Positions 18,760 to 26,833 of a stretch of 58,628 bases of DNA are shown piece after piece (position 1 is the first letter of the stretch; every line of letters begins with the position of its first letter). Location of the stretch: positions 1 to 58,628 of the forward strand of contig CAJQGX010000014.1 of assembly GCA_905478035.1 (NCBI GenBank). The letters are read 5' to 3'. A program made the position numbers and the translations under genes. The notes beneath the pieces were generated by a model that was not told the DNA's origin, searched no databases, and worked only from the letters and a program-made list of their open reading frames with translations. Source of the DNA: an uncultured SAR86 cluster bacterium (GTDB taxonomy: Bacteria; Pseudomonadota; Gammaproteobacteria; Magnimaribacterales; D2472).

Positions 18760-20063
18760 TGCAACTTAGACTCCTTATAATATTTATTTTTTCAATAAAT
18801 CTTATTGCGGATTCTCTTTTATCTTCTCCATCACTAAAGCTCAACTCAAATGATCAGAGAGTTGTTGCATTTAGAATAAAGGGAAACAATATTTCAGATA
18901 ACGATATCTTATTAAAAGAATACAAGTCAGATGAACTACTAAATCAAGATTATATAAGCTATACATTGTTAGAGGACTTTCCTAGTTATCAATCTTTTTC
19001 TATTGTTTTAGATAATAGCTACAGCGAAGACTACTTCAGTTTTAAATTAGTTATTAAAGATGAGTTAGCTAAGGATATATTTATTTTCTTACCATCTAAA
19101 GTGCAAAATAACGCCAAGCAAATACAGCCAACAAAAATTTATCAGCCAGTAAAATTACCCATTAAAGATAAGTTTGATGAAGTCATTGAAATGTCTGAGC
19201 CTATAAAAGAACTAAATCTAATTAAGGCAGATGAAATAACCACAATGTGGAGCATGGCTTCTAGTATTAAAAAGGAAACTTCTGATACCTCAATTTATCA
19301 GATTATGTGGTCTATCTACCTTGGCAATAAAAATGCCTTCATCGATGGGAATATTAATTTAGTTAGAAAGGATATAGATTTAGTAATACCTTCATTTGCA
19401 ACAATGAAAATGACATCTCAAAGTGATGCAAAAGAATCCATCCTTGCTATGAATTCATTATTTTCATCAAATTTTGAACCAGCTATTAAATCTCTACTAA
19501 CGTTAACAGCACCTAAAATTATTAAGCAAGAAACAACCGAAGCGCTTCCTGAAGTTCTAGAAAAAGAAGATAAAAATTTAATTAATGTAAATGATGATCA
19601 GGTATCCGACCCTAAGAAATTTATAGAAAATAATACAAAGCAACTTGAAATGGTTGTTGAAAATAAAACACTTGATAAGTTAATAGAAGTTTCAGATGAA
19701 CAAGAAAATCAAGATGGAAGTGGGTTTGGTATGATGGATTTATTATTTGTTGCAGTTGTGTCCGTATTATCTGGTGTCTTGATAGCATTAATATATATTC
19801 AACTTAATCCTGCAAAGAAAAAATCAATCTCATATGATTTTGATGAAGCTGTTGACTCTTCGTCTTCTGTAGATGGCTTACCTAAAGGATTGAGCATAAA
19901 AAATAACTATGATGAACAGCAACTAGACTTAGCCATCACTTATTTTGAAATGCAGGATTACAGAAATTGCAAGACAATACTAGATGATATACTAAAAATA
20001 ACAGAAGATAACAACATTAAAGACTCTGCAGAGAGTTTATTAGCAAAAATTCAAAACAAGTGA
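18756..20063 (+). CDS. FimV-like membrane protein with LysM-like and C-terminal helical domains
   Basis: FimV proteins organise polar assemblies and type IV pili in Pseudomonas; the role here is unknown. Residues 1-20 look like a signal peptide. Residues ~162-210 (TMWSMASSI...NAFIDGNINLV) closely resemble the FimV LysM-like stretch with its NAFxxGNIN signature. One membrane segment lies at ~324-347, and the C-terminal ~45 residues (LDLAITYFEMQDY...) match the TPR-like FimV C-terminal domain. At 435 residues it is about half the length of Pseudomonas FimV, mainly through loss of the long acidic cytoplasmic region. Position between asd and truA supports the call. Confidence 0.82.
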   Translation: MMQLRLLIIFIFSINLIADSLLSSPSLKLNSNDQRVVAFRIKGNNISDNDILLKEYKSDELLNQDYISYTLLEDFPSYQSFSIVLDNSYSEDYFSFKLVIKDELAKDIFIFLPSKVQNNAKQIQPTKIYQPVKLPIKDKFDEVIEMSEPIKELNLIKADEITTMWSMASSIKKETSDTSIYQIMWSIYLGNKNAFIDGNINLVRKDIDLVIPSFATMKMTSQSDAKESILAMNSLFSSNFEPAIKSLLTLTAPKIIKQETTEALPEVLEKEDKNLINVNDDQVSDPKKFIENNTKQLEMVVENKTLDKLIEVSDEQENQDGSGFGMMDLLFVAVVSVLSGVLIALIYIQLNPAKKKSISYDFDEAVDSSSSVDGLPKGLSIKNNYDEQQLDLAITYFEMQDYRNCKTILDDILKITEDNNIKDSAESLLAKIQNK

Positions 20064-20845
20064 GATTAGCTTTTGTAACTGAGTACGATGGTACTAATTT
20101 TTCTGGTTTTCAAAAACAAAAGAATGCGATATCAGTTCAAGAAGTCATTGAAGATGCACTTAAAGAGATCACGAAGGAAGACATTTCAATAAACTATGCT
20201 GGTCGGACAGATGCTGGTGTCCATGCGCTATCTCAAGTTTTTGATTTTACAACTGATATAAAGAGAGATCATAAGAATTGGATAGATGGAATGAATTCTA
20301 ATCTACCAGATTCAATATCCATAAAATCTATTTCTGATGTCCCAGATGACTTTCATTCAAGATTCTCAGCATTAGATAGAAGTTATACTTATGTTGTATA
20401 TAACTCAAAAACTAAACCACTATTCTTTGATAACTTAGTTCACTGGGATGACAATCTTATTGAATTTAGTTCTATTCAAGAACAAGCTAATATGTTTTTG
20501 GGATCTCATGATTTTACTTCTTTTAGAAGCTCGAGATGTAGCTCAAATAACCCGGTAAAAGACATTAAAAGTATTGAAGCAACTAAAGTAAATAATTTTA
20601 TATTCATAACAATAAAAGCTAATGCATTTTTACATAATATGGTCAGAATTATCTCTGGAACATTAATCGATATCGCAAAGGGTGAGATCAATTTATCAAT
20701 AGATGAAATATTATTAAAAAAGAATAGAGCTGCTGCTGGTAAAACTGCATCTGCAAAAGGCTTATTTTTCCTAGGTCCTCAATATGATAGCCAATTTCAA
20801 ATTCAAAGCCCTACAATAAACATCATGGATAAGTTCAAGTCATGA
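20060..20845 (+). CDS. truA: tRNA pseudouridine(38-40) synthase
   Basis: Isomerises uridines 38-40 in the anticodon stem of many tRNAs. The 261-residue protein has the catalytic Asp51 in GRTDAGVHA, the N-terminal YDGTNFSGFQKQ strand, and HNMVRIISGTL in the second half. Translation starts at GTG within the sequence GTGA, overlapping the fimV-like stop by 4 bp. It overlaps trpF by 4 bp downstream. Confidence 0.95.
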   Translation: MRLAFVTEYDGTNFSGFQKQKNAISVQEVIEDALKEITKEDISINYAGRTDAGVHALSQVFDFTTDIKRDHKNWIDGMNSNLPDSISIKSISDVPDDFHSRFSALDRSYTYVVYNSKTKPLFFDNLVHWDDNLIEFSSIQEQANMFLGSHDFTSFRSSRCSSNNPVKDIKSIEATKVNNFIFITIKANAFLHNMVRIISGTLIDIAKGEINLSIDEILLKKNRAAAGKTASAKGLFFLGPQYDSQFQIQSPTINIMDKFKS

Positions 20846-21468
20846 CAACTGCAAAAATTAAAATATGTGGAATTAAGGATATTGATATCTTACAGAAGAT
20901 TGTTGAACTCAATATAGATTATGTTGGTTTTATATTCTTTAATAAAAGCCCAAGAAATGTCGATGAAAATTTTCTTCGCATCTTAAATAATTTTACTTTT
21001 AAAGAAACAAGGCCGGTTTGTGTTTACGTTAATCCGGATGAAGACTTTGTATATAAGACATCCTCATATTTTACTGATCCGATTCTTCAGTTTCATGGAC
21101 ATGAAAACTCATCTTTTTGTGAATCATTTGGACTTGAGTATTGGAAAGCAATTCGAGTAAAAACGAAAGAAGATCTCAATGCTATGGATAACTTTAATTC
21201 AGCATCAGCAATTCTTTTAGAAAATCATAAAGATGGCTTATATGGCGGCACTGGTGAGTCCTTTAATTGGGAAATACTAAAAGAAATTGATACTGATAAG
21301 CAAAATTTAATTCTTTCTGGTGGAATTAATTCTCAAAATGTCGATAATGCATTAACAACTAATTCTTGGTGTATTGATATTAACTCTGGAGTTGAATCAG
21401 AAGTCGGAAAAAAAGATATCAACTTAATAATAAATATTTTAGATAAAATAAATAATCATGACCTCTAA
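20842..21468 (+). CDS. trpF: Phosphoribosylanthranilate isomerase
   Basis: Amadori rearrangement of phosphoribosylanthranilate in tryptophan synthesis. The 208-residue TIM barrel begins with KICGIK, giving catalytic Cys9, and has the phosphate-binding GGTGESFNW and LSGGIN loops. The usual general-acid Asp (in LLD, just before GGTG) is replaced by Glu127 in [14 protein letters not shown], which is unusual to my knowledge but conservative. It overlaps truA by 4 bp and trpB by 11 bp. Confidence 0.92.
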   Translation: MTTAKIKICGIKDIDILQKIVELNIDYVGFIFFNKSPRNVDENFLRILNNFTFKETRPVCVYVNPDEDFVYKTSSYFTDPILQFHGHENSSFCESFGLEYWKAIRVKTKEDLNAMDNFNSASAILLENHKDGLYGGTGESFNWEILKEIDTDKQNLILSGGINSQNVDNALTTNSWCIDINSGVESEVGKKDINLIINILDKINNHDL

Positions 21469-22663
21469 TAAAATTAATTATCCTGATAAAGAAGGCTTCT
21501 TTGGTGAATTTGGCGGCAAGTTTGTTCCTGAAACACTTATGTATGCTCTAGAAGAATTAGAGAATACTTATAATGGCCTCAAAGATAGCGAAGAATTTAA
21601 AAAAGAATTTTATAGCGATCTATCTGCATTTGTTGGAAGACCATCTCCATTATATTTTGCTCAAAGACTTACAGAAAAATATCAATCTGGAAATATTTGG
21701 TTAAAAAGAGAGGACCTAAACCATACAGGCGCACATAAGATAAATAATACTGTTGGCCAAATATTACTTGCCAAGTATATGGGAAAGAAAAGAATTATTG
21801 CTGAAACTGGAGCAGGACAGCATGGAGTAGCAACTGCAACTGTCGCAGCTAGGCTTGGTTTAGAGTGTCATATTTATATGGGTTCTGAGGATGTTAGAAG
21901 ACAATCATTAAATGTATATAGGATTAAATTACTGGGTGCTCAGGTTCATGCAGTTGATTCAGGATCAGCTACTTTAAAAGATGCACTAAATGAGGCTATG
22001 AGAGACTGGGTAACAAATATTGATGATACTTATTACATTATAGGAAGTGTTACTGGGCCACACCCATACCCAATGATAGTAAGAGATTTCAATTCAGTAG
22101 TTGGTCAAGAAGTAATTAAACAATCAGATGAGCTCTTTAACAAGATGCCAGATGCCATTGTTGCATGTGTTGGTGGAGGCTCAAATGCTATGGGCATCTT
22201 TTATCCATTTATTGATTTAAAAGAAACAAGACTCATTGGTGTAGAAGCTGGTGGAAAGGGTGTTTCAACTGGTGAGCACGCAGCACCACTAAATGATGGA
22301 ACTCCTGGAGTTCTTCATGGTGCTCGAAGTTATTTAATGCAGGATGAGGCTGGTCAAGTAAAAGATACTAAATCTGTTTCAGCAGGTTTGGACTATCCTG
22401 GTGTTGGTCCTGAGCATTCATGGTTAAAAGACATAGGTAGAGCAGAGTATGTTGCTGTAAGTGATGATGATGCCCTCAAAGCATTTCATGAAGTAACAGA
22501 GCTTGAAGGTATTATGCCTGCTCTTGAAACAGCGCATGCTTTTGCATACCTTGAACCATTAATGAAAGAACTCGACTCATCCGCAAATGTTGTTATTAAT
22601 GTTTCTGGTCGTGGTGATAAAGACATTAATACTGTTGCTGAGATAGACGGTATTGAGTTTTGA
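21458..22663 (+). CDS. trpB: Tryptophan synthase, beta subunit
   Basis: PLP enzyme joining indole and serine to give tryptophan. The 401-residue protein has the family start ([16 protein letters not shown]), the PLP lysine Lys94 in [20 protein letters not shown], and the phosphate-binding GGGSNAMG. It sits in an accD-linked string, as in several beta- and gammaproteobacteria where trpF-trpB-trpA precede accD. Its stop overlaps the trpA TTG start in the sequence TTGA. Confidence 0.96.
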   Translation: MTSNKINYPDKEGFFGEFGGKFVPETLMYALEELENTYNGLKDSEEFKKEFYSDLSAFVGRPSPLYFAQRLTEKYQSGNIWLKREDLNHTGAHKINNTVGQILLAKYMGKKRIIAETGAGQHGVATATVAARLGLECHIYMGSEDVRRQSLNVYRIKLLGAQVHAVDSGSATLKDALNEAMRDWVTNIDDTYYIIGSVTGPHPYPMIVRDFNSVVGQEVIKQSDELFNKMPDAIVACVGGGSNAMGIFYPFIDLKETRLIGVEAGGKGVSTGEHAAPLNDGTPGVLHGARSYLMQDEAGQVKDTKSVSAGLDYPGVGPEHSWLKDIGRAEYVAVSDDDALKAFHEVTELEGIMPALETAHAFAYLEPLMKELDSSANVVINVSGRGDKDINTVAEIDGIEF

Positions 22664-23445
22664 ACAGACTAACTTCAACTCTATCCAACCTTAAATCTAA
22701 TAATCAAAAGGCGCTTGTTGCATACTTAGTTGCAGGTGATCCTGATATGGATACTACTCTTGATTTAATGCATTTATTTGTAGAATCAGGAGTTGATGTA
22801 ATTGAGATAGGTGTTCCTTTTACTGATCCAATTGCCGAGGGTCCAACTATCCAACGAGCTCATGATCGTGCCTTAAAAAATAATATATCTTTGAAAATGA
22901 TTTTATCGCTTGTCGATCAATTCAGAGAAACCAATAAAGATACTCCCATTGTACTTATGGGATACCTAAATACTTTTATCTCTCATATTGATATGGTTCA
23001 AGCAACAGGCAAAGATGGTATCGATTCTATTTTGGTAGTTGATATACCTGGTGAACTAAATCTGGAAAGCTATGGAATTAGCAATCCTAATATAAATACT
23101 ATTTCTCTTATATCTCCTACAACAAAAGAGAATAGAGTTGAACTAATTGCTAATAACAGTACTGGTTTTATATATTATGTGAATCTTAGAGGAGTCACTG
23201 GTTCATCAAATTTAGATATTACAGAGATTGAGAACAACATTAATAGAATTAAACAATACACAGATCTTCCAACTCTTGCCGGTTTTGGAATTAAGTCAAC
23301 AGAAGACGCTAAAACACTCGCTAAGTTCTCTGATGGCATTATCATTGGATCATCTATTGTGGAAATGATAAATGAAGCATCTAAAACCAAAGAGTTTGAT
23401 AGAATAGGTAAATACCTTAAGGAAATGAAAACGGCAATAGCATGA
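22660..23445 (+). CDS. trpA: Tryptophan synthase, alpha subunit
   Basis: Releases indole from indole-3-glycerol phosphate and channels it to TrpB. The 261-residue barrel aligns without gaps to Salmonella numbering at the active site: catalytic Glu49 (IEIGVPF) is present, but residue 60, normally Asp in ADGP, is Glu here ([11 protein letters not shown]). The C-terminal GFGIKS and IIGSSIVE loops bind phosphate. The start is TTG, overlapping the trpB stop. It overlaps accD by 4 bp. Confidence 0.94.
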   Translation: MNRLTSTLSNLKSNNQKALVAYLVAGDPDMDTTLDLMHLFVESGVDVIEIGVPFTDPIAEGPTIQRAHDRALKNNISLKMILSLVDQFRETNKDTPIVLMGYLNTFISHIDMVQATGKDGIDSILVVDIPGELNLESYGISNPNINTISLISPTTKENRVELIANNSTGFIYYVNLRGVTGSSNLDITEIENNINRIKQYTDLPTLAGFGIKSTEDAKTLAKFSDGIIIGSSIVEMINEASKTKEFDRIGKYLKEMKTAIA

Positions 23446-24287
23446 ACTGGTTAACAAAGCTTATACCATCAATGGGCTCAACAAAGCCTAAAAGCAAGGT
23501 GCCTGATGGTTTATGGAGCTCTTGTCCATCTTGTGAATCTGTCTTATATGCACCTGAGCTAGAAAAATCTTTATTCGTTTGCCCTAAATGTGATCATCAT
23601 TTAAGAATTGGAGCAAGGAAGAGGCTTGAGATTTTTCTTGATAATGGTTTCTTTCATGAGATTGCTCCTGATATTAAAACAAAAGATGCATTAAAATTTA
23701 AAGATACTAAATACTATTCTTCTAGAATTAAAGATGCCGTTTCTTCAACTGGAGAAAATGAAGCAATTATAATTGGCAAAGGCTCATTGGATTCAATGCC
23801 AGTTGTTGTTGCTGCTTTTGAATTTAGGTTTATGGGTGGCTCTATGGGTGGTGTTGTTGGTGAAAAATTTGTTCAAGGTGTGAATCAGGCTATAGCCGAT
23901 CACTCACCATTCATATGTTTTTCAACAAGTGGTGGAGCTAGAATGCAAGAGTCGATGATCTCATTAATGCAAATGGCTAAAACATCTGCTGCTCTTCAAA
24001 AATTAAAAGCTGCAAAACTTCCATATATATCTGTAATGGTAGATCCAATCTATGGTGGAGTATCGGCTAGTCTTGCAATGCTTGGTGATATTAATATTGC
24101 TGAACCCGATGCGCTAGTTGGTTTTGCCGGAAGAAGGGTTATTGAGCAAACAGTAAGAGTTGATTTGCCAGATGATTTTCAGAAGTCTGAATTCCTTCTT
24201 AAAAATGGCGCAATAGATATGATTGTCCATAGGCGTGACATTAGAACCAAAGTTCATAGATTATTAAAAAAGATTTATAAAGATTAA
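23442..24287 (+). CDS. accD: Acetyl-CoA carboxylase carboxyltransferase, beta subunit
   Basis: Part of the carboxyltransferase that makes malonyl-CoA for fatty acid synthesis. The 281-residue protein begins with a four-cysteine zinc ribbon (CPSC...CPKC, residues ~28-50), followed by the crotonase-like core with MGGSMGGVVGEK and STSGGARMQES. Normal length. In most gammaproteobacteria folC follows accD; here the SPOR-domain gene follows directly, sharing one base (TAATG). Confidence 0.95.
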   Translation: MNWLTKLIPSMGSTKPKSKVPDGLWSSCPSCESVLYAPELEKSLFVCPKCDHHLRIGARKRLEIFLDNGFFHEIAPDIKTKDALKFKDTKYYSSRIKDAVSSTGENEAIIIGKGSLDSMPVVVAAFEFRFMGGSMGGVVGEKFVQGVNQAIADHSPFICFSTSGGARMQESMISLMQMAKTSAALQKLKAAKLPYISVMVDPIYGGVSASLAMLGDINIAEPDALVGFAGRRVIEQTVRVDLPDDFQKSEFLLKNGAIDMIVHRRDIRTKVHRLLKKIYKD

Positions 24288-24781
24288 TGAATATTGAAAG
24301 ATTTGTTGGACTAGCTTTTAGCATAGGGCTTTTGCTTCTAACTCTTTTTGTCTTTCTAGAACCACAAATAGATTACCAACAAGAACAAACAATTGAAGTA
24401 GTTAGTGAAGTATTGGAAACCAATACTGTTGAATCTATTGAGCTTGAGAAGCCTGTAGTACAAAAAACAGAGGAGACTTTAGATAAGACTTCTGAACCAA
24501 AAAACAAAAATTTAACTGTGATGGATATAGAGCAATCTGATTTTGATTTGTTTGTATTAAGAGTGCATGTCTTGTCATCGGAAGAGAATGCTTCTGCAAT
24601 GGTCAAAAAATTAGAAGAGAATGGACTGATTGCATTCACAGAAATTTTTGGAGAAAAAAAAGATCTTCATGCAGTATATGTCGGCCCATTTATTGATGAA
24701 GACGATATTCATACTAACATTGAGCTTATTCAAAAAGTTGCAGGAACTACAAAGGGAGAAATTTTTAGATGGAAGCTCTAG
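24287..24781 (+). CDS. SPOR-domain membrane protein (DedD-like)
   Basis: SPOR domains bind denuded peptidoglycan at the division septum. The 164-residue protein has one N-terminal membrane helix (residues ~6-25), an acidic, low-complexity linker (~30-80) and a C-terminal SPOR domain (~85-164, FVLRVHVLSSEENASAMVKK...HAVYVGPF). Its place between accD and cvpA is where dedD lies in E. coli, so a divisome role is likely though not proven. It overlaps cvpA by 13 bp. Confidence 0.84.
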   Translation: MNIERFVGLAFSIGLLLLTLFVFLEPQIDYQQEQTIEVVSEVLETNTVESIELEKPVVQKTEETLDKTSEPKNKNLTVMDIEQSDFDLFVLRVHVLSSEENASAMVKKLEENGLIAFTEIFGEKKDLHAVYVGPFIDEDDIHTNIELIQKVAGTTKGEIFRWKL

Positions 24782-25353
24782 GCCTTAATGTTGCTGATTG
24801 GTTTATATTAATTGTTTTAACTGCATCGGGTTTAATCTCACTAGCTCGAGGCTTTACCAAAGAATTTTTATCACTATTTCTATGGATATTTGCTTTTATA
24901 GCAGCTGTTAGTCTTGAATTTCTAGCAACTCCAAAAATAAATGAATTTATAGGTAATGAAGAAATTTCAAAAATCTTTGCTTATATAGTTGTGTTTATGA
25001 TTTGTATCATCCTTGGTGGAATGGTTATTAAGTTTATTAGCAAATTAATAAAATGGTCAGGCGCTTCTGGTTTTGATAGATTTCTGGGTGTCTTATTTGG
25101 TCTAACTAGAGGCCTTATTGTTTTATTTGTAATATTTTTATTACTTCCAGCAAGTGTTAAATCAACAGATTTAATCGACCAATCAAAAATTACACCAATT
25201 ATTGAAAAATATGCTCCGCAAATAGAAGCATATCTAAGAGATTTAATAGATAATAAAAATATTGTTGAGGAAGCTATTGAGGTTATTGAACCTATTAAAG
25301 AAAACTTAACACCAGAATCTGATAATTTAAATTCGGAAACAGGGGACTCCTAA
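24769..25353 (+). CDS. cvpA: CvpA-family membrane protein
   Basis: Inner-membrane protein of 194 residues with about four hydrophobic segments (~9-30, 33-55, 64-88, 101-125) and a hydrophilic C-terminal tail. The N-terminal NVADWFILIVLTASGLISLARGF is characteristic of CvpA, and the adjacent purF is the family's usual partner. CvpA is linked to colicin V production and envelope-stress resistance in E. coli; its molecular activity is unknown. The ATG lies inside the preceding gene. Confidence 0.88.
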   Translation: MEALGLNVADWFILIVLTASGLISLARGFTKEFLSLFLWIFAFIAAVSLEFLATPKINEFIGNEEISKIFAYIVVFMICIILGGMVIKFISKLIKWSGASGFDRFLGVLFGLTRGLIVLFVIFLLLPASVKSTDLIDQSKITPIIEKYAPQIEAYLRDLIDNKNIVEEAIEVIEPIKENLTPESDNLNSETGDS

Positions 25354-26831
25354 TGTGTGGAATAGTTGGAATTTCTGCAGAAAATAACGTAGCTGCAGAA
25401 ATTTATGACTCACTTTTAATGCTTCAGCATAGAGGTCAAGATGCTGCGGGAATGGTTGTCTGTGATTCTGAAGGTAAATTAAATAGCAGAAAATCTATGG
25501 GATATGTTCGAGACGTATTCCAACAAAATCACATGAATAAACTCATAGGAAACTATGGAATAGGCCATGTCAGATATCCAACAGCTGGAGGAGCAGGTAA
25601 GGAATTTGCTCAACCAATGTATGTTAACTCTCCGTATGGTATTAGCCTTGCTCACAATGGAAATCTAACGAATTCAAAAGAACTAGCAATGCAATTATTT
25701 CATGCTGAAATGAGACATTTAAATACAGACTCTGATTCAGAAGTTCTTCTTAATATTTTTGCGCATGAACTAGGAAAACAGAGGGAGATATATCCTTCGG
25801 CTGAACATATATTTAAAGCTGTAGCAAAAACTCATAGAAGGTGTGATGGTGCATATGCTGTATTGGCATTAATCACAGGGCATGGAATATTAGCCTTTAG
25901 AGATAATAATGCTATTAGGCCATTATCTATTGGCATTAGAAAAGGCGAGGCAAGAGATGAATATATTATTGCATCTGAAGATGCTTTATTTACATCACAA
26001 GGCTTTACAAAATTAAGAGATGTTGAGCCAGGTGAGGCAGTGTTTATTGATAAAAATGGAAACTTTTTCTCACAACAGTGCGCAGAAGCTCCAGAAAAGA
26101 AGCCATGTATATTTGAGTATGTTTATTTCTCAAGACCAGATTCTAAAATTGATGAAATTTCAGTTTACAAGGCAAGAATGAGAATGGGCTCAAAATTAGC
26201 CCAATCTATCAAAAAGATTAATCCTGATCATGATATAGACGTGGTTATTCCTATACCAGATAGCTCTACGACTGCAGCTCTTCAGCTGGCTGTTGATTTA
26301 GATGTCCCTTATAGAGAGGGCTTTGTTAAAAATAGATATATAGGTCGAACATTTATCATGCCTTACCAAGAGGAGCGTAAAAAATCTGTAAGACGTAAGC
26401 TCAATATTCTTGATTTAGAATTTAGAGGTAAGAATGTTCTTTTGGTTGATGACTCTATAGTAAGAGGAACTACAAGTAAGAAAATTATTGAAATGGCAAA
26501 AGAATCGGGTGCTAAAAAAGTCTATTTTGCATCAGCAGCTCCAGCCATTAAATATCAAAACTTATATGGCATTGATATGCCTGCAACTAAAGAGCTTGTT
26601 GCTTCGAATAGAACCAATGAACAAATAGCCCAAGAGATTGGTGCTGACTGGCTTGTCTATCAAAGCCTAGAAGATTTAATTGAAACAGTTCAATATGGCA
26701 ATCCTGAAATTAAGGAGTTTGAAACTTCTATATTTACGGGCGAATATATAACACCTCTTGGTGAGAATTATCTCCAAGACCTTGAAAACTCAAGGCAAGA
26801 CGAAGTTAAAGCTCAACGAGAGAAAGCCTAA
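25353..26831 (+). CDS. purF: Amidophosphoribosyltransferase
   Basis: First committed step of purine synthesis: PRPP plus glutamine to phosphoribosylamine. The 492-residue protein starts MCGIVG, placing the glutaminase nucleophile at Cys2 with no propeptide, as in E. coli. HRGQDAAG and the phosphoribosyltransferase loop VLLVDDSIVRGTT are present. It is the last gene of the aroC-purF string; its stop lies two bases from the acnB stop on the other strand. Confidence 0.96.
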   Translation: MCGIVGISAENNVAAEIYDSLLMLQHRGQDAAGMVVCDSEGKLNSRKSMGYVRDVFQQNHMNKLIGNYGIGHVRYPTAGGAGKEFAQPMYVNSPYGISLAHNGNLTNSKELAMQLFHAEMRHLNTDSDSEVLLNIFAHELGKQREIYPSAEHIFKAVAKTHRRCDGAYAVLALITGHGILAFRDNNAIRPLSIGIRKGEARDEYIIASEDALFTSQGFTKLRDVEPGEAVFIDKNGNFFSQQCAEAPEKKPCIFEYVYFSRPDSKIDEISVYKARMRMGSKLAQSIKKINPDHDIDVVIPIPDSSTTAALQLAVDLDVPYREGFVKNRYIGRTFIMPYQEERKKSVRRKLNILDLEFRGKNVLLVDDSIVRGTTSKKIIEMAKESGAKKVYFASAAPAIKYQNLYGIDMPATKELVASNRTNEQIAQEIGADWLVYQSLEDLIETVQYGNPEIKEFETSIFTGEYITPLGENYLQDLENSRQDEVKAQREKA

Positions 26832-26833
26832 TT

